Below, piece by piece: positions 4,387 through 5,215 of a stretch of 5,215 nt of DNA. Source of the DNA: DATJXG01 sp035500455 (GTDB lineage Bacteria > Acidobacteriota > Terriglobia > Terriglobales > Acidobacteriaceae). Position 1 is the first letter of the stretch; each line of letters opens with the position of its first letter. The stretch is from contig DATJXG010000432.1 in NCBI GenBank assembly GCA_035500455.1, positions 1-5,215 on the forward strand, read 5' to 3'. Made by a program: the position numbers and the translations under genes. The notes beneath the pieces are model-generated. The model did no database searches. It was not told where the DNA came from and worked only from the letters and a program-made list of their open reading frames with translations.

Positions 4387-5215
4387 CTACGCTACGAAAT
4401 ACTTCGCCGCGGGGTGGTGCACCACGATGGCTGAGGTGCTTTGCTCTGGTTCCAGCAGGAAGCCTGTGGTCAGGCGGACGCCGACGTTTTCTTCGGGCTT
4501 GAGGAGGGCGAAGATCTTAGTCTGGTCCTCGAGATTGGGGCAGGCCGGGTAGCCGAAGGAATAGCGGGAACCGCGATATTTCTGGTGGAACAGGTCGCGG
4601 ATGTGGGGCGAGTCTTCGCTGGCAATGCCCAGTTCCTGGCGCATCAGTTTGTGGTGATATTCGGCCAGGGCTTCGGCGGTTTCGACGCTCAGGCCGTGCA
4701 GGTAGAGATATTTGGTGTACTCGCCGGCCTCGAAGAGGCGCTGGGTTTCCCGCGAGGCTTTTTCGCCGATCGTGACCAGGGAGAGGCCGATTACGTCCAG
4801 CTTCCCTGCTGATTTTGCGGCGAAGAAATCGGAGATGCACAGGCGGCGGCCTTCTCTTTGGCGGGGGAAGGTGAAGCGGAGCACTTCCTTGGGTTGTGTG
4901 GCTCTTGCCGGCGATGCTTCGGACCCATTGTGATTGGGGGCCTCGGCAGTTGCGGCCGAGCTTTGCTCGGCTGGACGGGCGGGGGCGCCCGTCCCCACAG
5001 GGTTGCTGTTGCTGCATGATTCGTAGATCACTACATCGTTGCCTTCGGCTTGAGCGGGGAAATATCCCCACACTACCTTGGGCTCAAACAGGCCGCTGGC
5101 TATGATTTCTTCTTCCAGTTGCTTCTTGATCGGGCGGAATTTTTGCTCCACCAGGCGGAGGTAGTCTTCCTGCGAGGCGGTTTTCAGCTGCCACTGGTTC
5201 TTGAACAACGCCGTC
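4387..5215 (-). CDS. metH: Cobalamin-dependent methionine synthase, C-terminal activation domain (5' part outside window)
   Basis: This is the 3' end of metH, which makes methionine from homocysteine and methyltetrahydrofolate via cob(I)alamin. Only the S-adenosylmethionine-binding activation domain, which supports reductive reactivation of oxidised cobalamin, is inside. The open frame runs off the window edge (TALFKNQWQL at the end), so a TTG at 5208 is an internal Leu codon, not a start. Blocks in order: FPAQAEGNDVVIYE, FPRQREGRRLCISDFFA, KLDVIGLSLVTIG, HGLSVETAEALAEYHH, the SAM-site motif RYSFGYPACPNLEDQTKI, VGVRLTTGFLLEP and the terminal HHPAAKYFVA. The protein stops where the Escherichia coli enzyme continues for about 25 residues, a shorter form I believe is common elsewhere. 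Between VIYE and LRFTFPRQ is an Ala/Pro/Ser-rich linker of about 46 residues, where the E. coli enzyme has only a short linker; the reading frame remains open. Whether all upstream MetH domains are fused cannot be seen. Confidence 0.93.
   Translation of the reverse strand, partial: TALFKNQWQLKTASQEDYLRLVEQKFRPIKKQLEEEIIASGLFEPKVVWGYFPAQAEGNDVVIYESCSNSNPVGTGAPARPAEQSSAATAEAPNHNGSEASPARATQPKEVLRFTFPRQREGRRLCISDFFAAKSAGKLDVIGLSLVTIGEKASRETQRLFEAGEYTKYLYLHGLSVETAEALAEYHHKLMRQELGIASEDSPHIRDLFHQKYRGSRYSFGYPACPNLEDQTKIFALLKPEENVGVRLTTGFLLEPEQSTSAIVVHHPAAKYFVA
4884..5019 (-). repeat. In-frame insertion in metH built around two perfect hairpins
   Basis: This stretch encodes the extra Ala/Pro/Ser/Thr-rich linker of MetH. 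Its core has two adjacent perfect palindromes: GCCGAGC-TTT-GCTCGGC (4955-4971) and GGACGGGCG-GGGG-CGCCCGTCC (4973-4994), with 7-bp and 9-bp stems separated by one base. A further CTCGGC at 4942-4947 can pair with 4955-4960 as an alternative. Inverted repeats this perfect are not expected from coding constraint. Together with the extra residues they suggest a REP-like or Rickettsia-palindromic-element-like sequence inserted without breaking the frame. The outer boundaries are estimates from the protein alignment recalled by eye. Confidence 0.65.

Noticed and set aside
4517..5071. Second minus-strand frame within metH
   Set aside because: Its translation is Arg/Pro-rich and without domains, while the other frame matches MetH block by block on both sides of the insertion.
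5206..5208. TTG as a possible start of a stand-alone MetH activation protein
   Set aside because: The frame stays open upstream to the window edge, and the preceding residues fit the normal MetH sequence leading into this domain, so the gene is cut by the window.

Overview
The window looks like ordinary chromosomal DNA from a moderately G+C-rich bacterium. The closest overall impression is Acidobacteriota (Koribacter/Sulfotelmatobacter-like). This rests on the style of the proteins, the miaB-bifunctional nuclease pairing, the Ig-like tail on a secreted glycoside hydrolase, and many short intergenic repeats. It is an inference from memory, not a database result.

Layout. Positions 1-143 are non-coding and hold a 14-bp tandem duplication, a CTCTGCG repeat cluster, a hairpin with a minus-strand T-run, and a -10 box directly before miaB. 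Plus strand: miaB (144-1490, tRNA A37 methylthiotransferase); a 93-bp gap with GCTGATT repeats that form an inverted repeat; a bifunctional nuclease (BFN/DUF151) protein (1584-2069); a 173-bp gap that turns AT-rich and holds a good promoter and operator-like repeats; and a vapBC-type toxin-antitoxin pair (2243-2470 and 2467-2907, ATGA overlap). Minus strand: a secreted GH16 beta-glucanase with an Ig-like C-terminal domain (4193-2937), convergent with vapC across 29 bp; a 193-bp gap with the GH16 promoter and a GC-rich hairpin; and the C-terminal part of cobalamin-dependent methionine synthase, metH (5215-4387), whose 5' part lies outside the window. No gene-free stretch exceeds 300 bases.

The genes do not form one pathway. 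MiaB and BFN may be co-transcribed. VapB and VapC are a self-contained autoregulated module. The GH16 enzyme is an exported polysaccharide-degrading enzyme, and MetH belongs to methionine/one-carbon metabolism.

Two things stand out. First, metH carries an in-frame insertion of roughly 36 residues, centred on two adjacent perfect hairpins, between conserved blocks of its activation domain; this looks like a protein-tolerated palindromic repeat element. Second, miaB, vapB and the GH16 gene each have only one credible start codon, no Shine-Dalgarno sequence, and a promoter-like -10 hexamer ending 6-7 nt before the start, which is the geometry of leaderless mRNAs. The two other genes with visible starts have a GGAGG site (BFN) or a coupled ATGA start (vapC).
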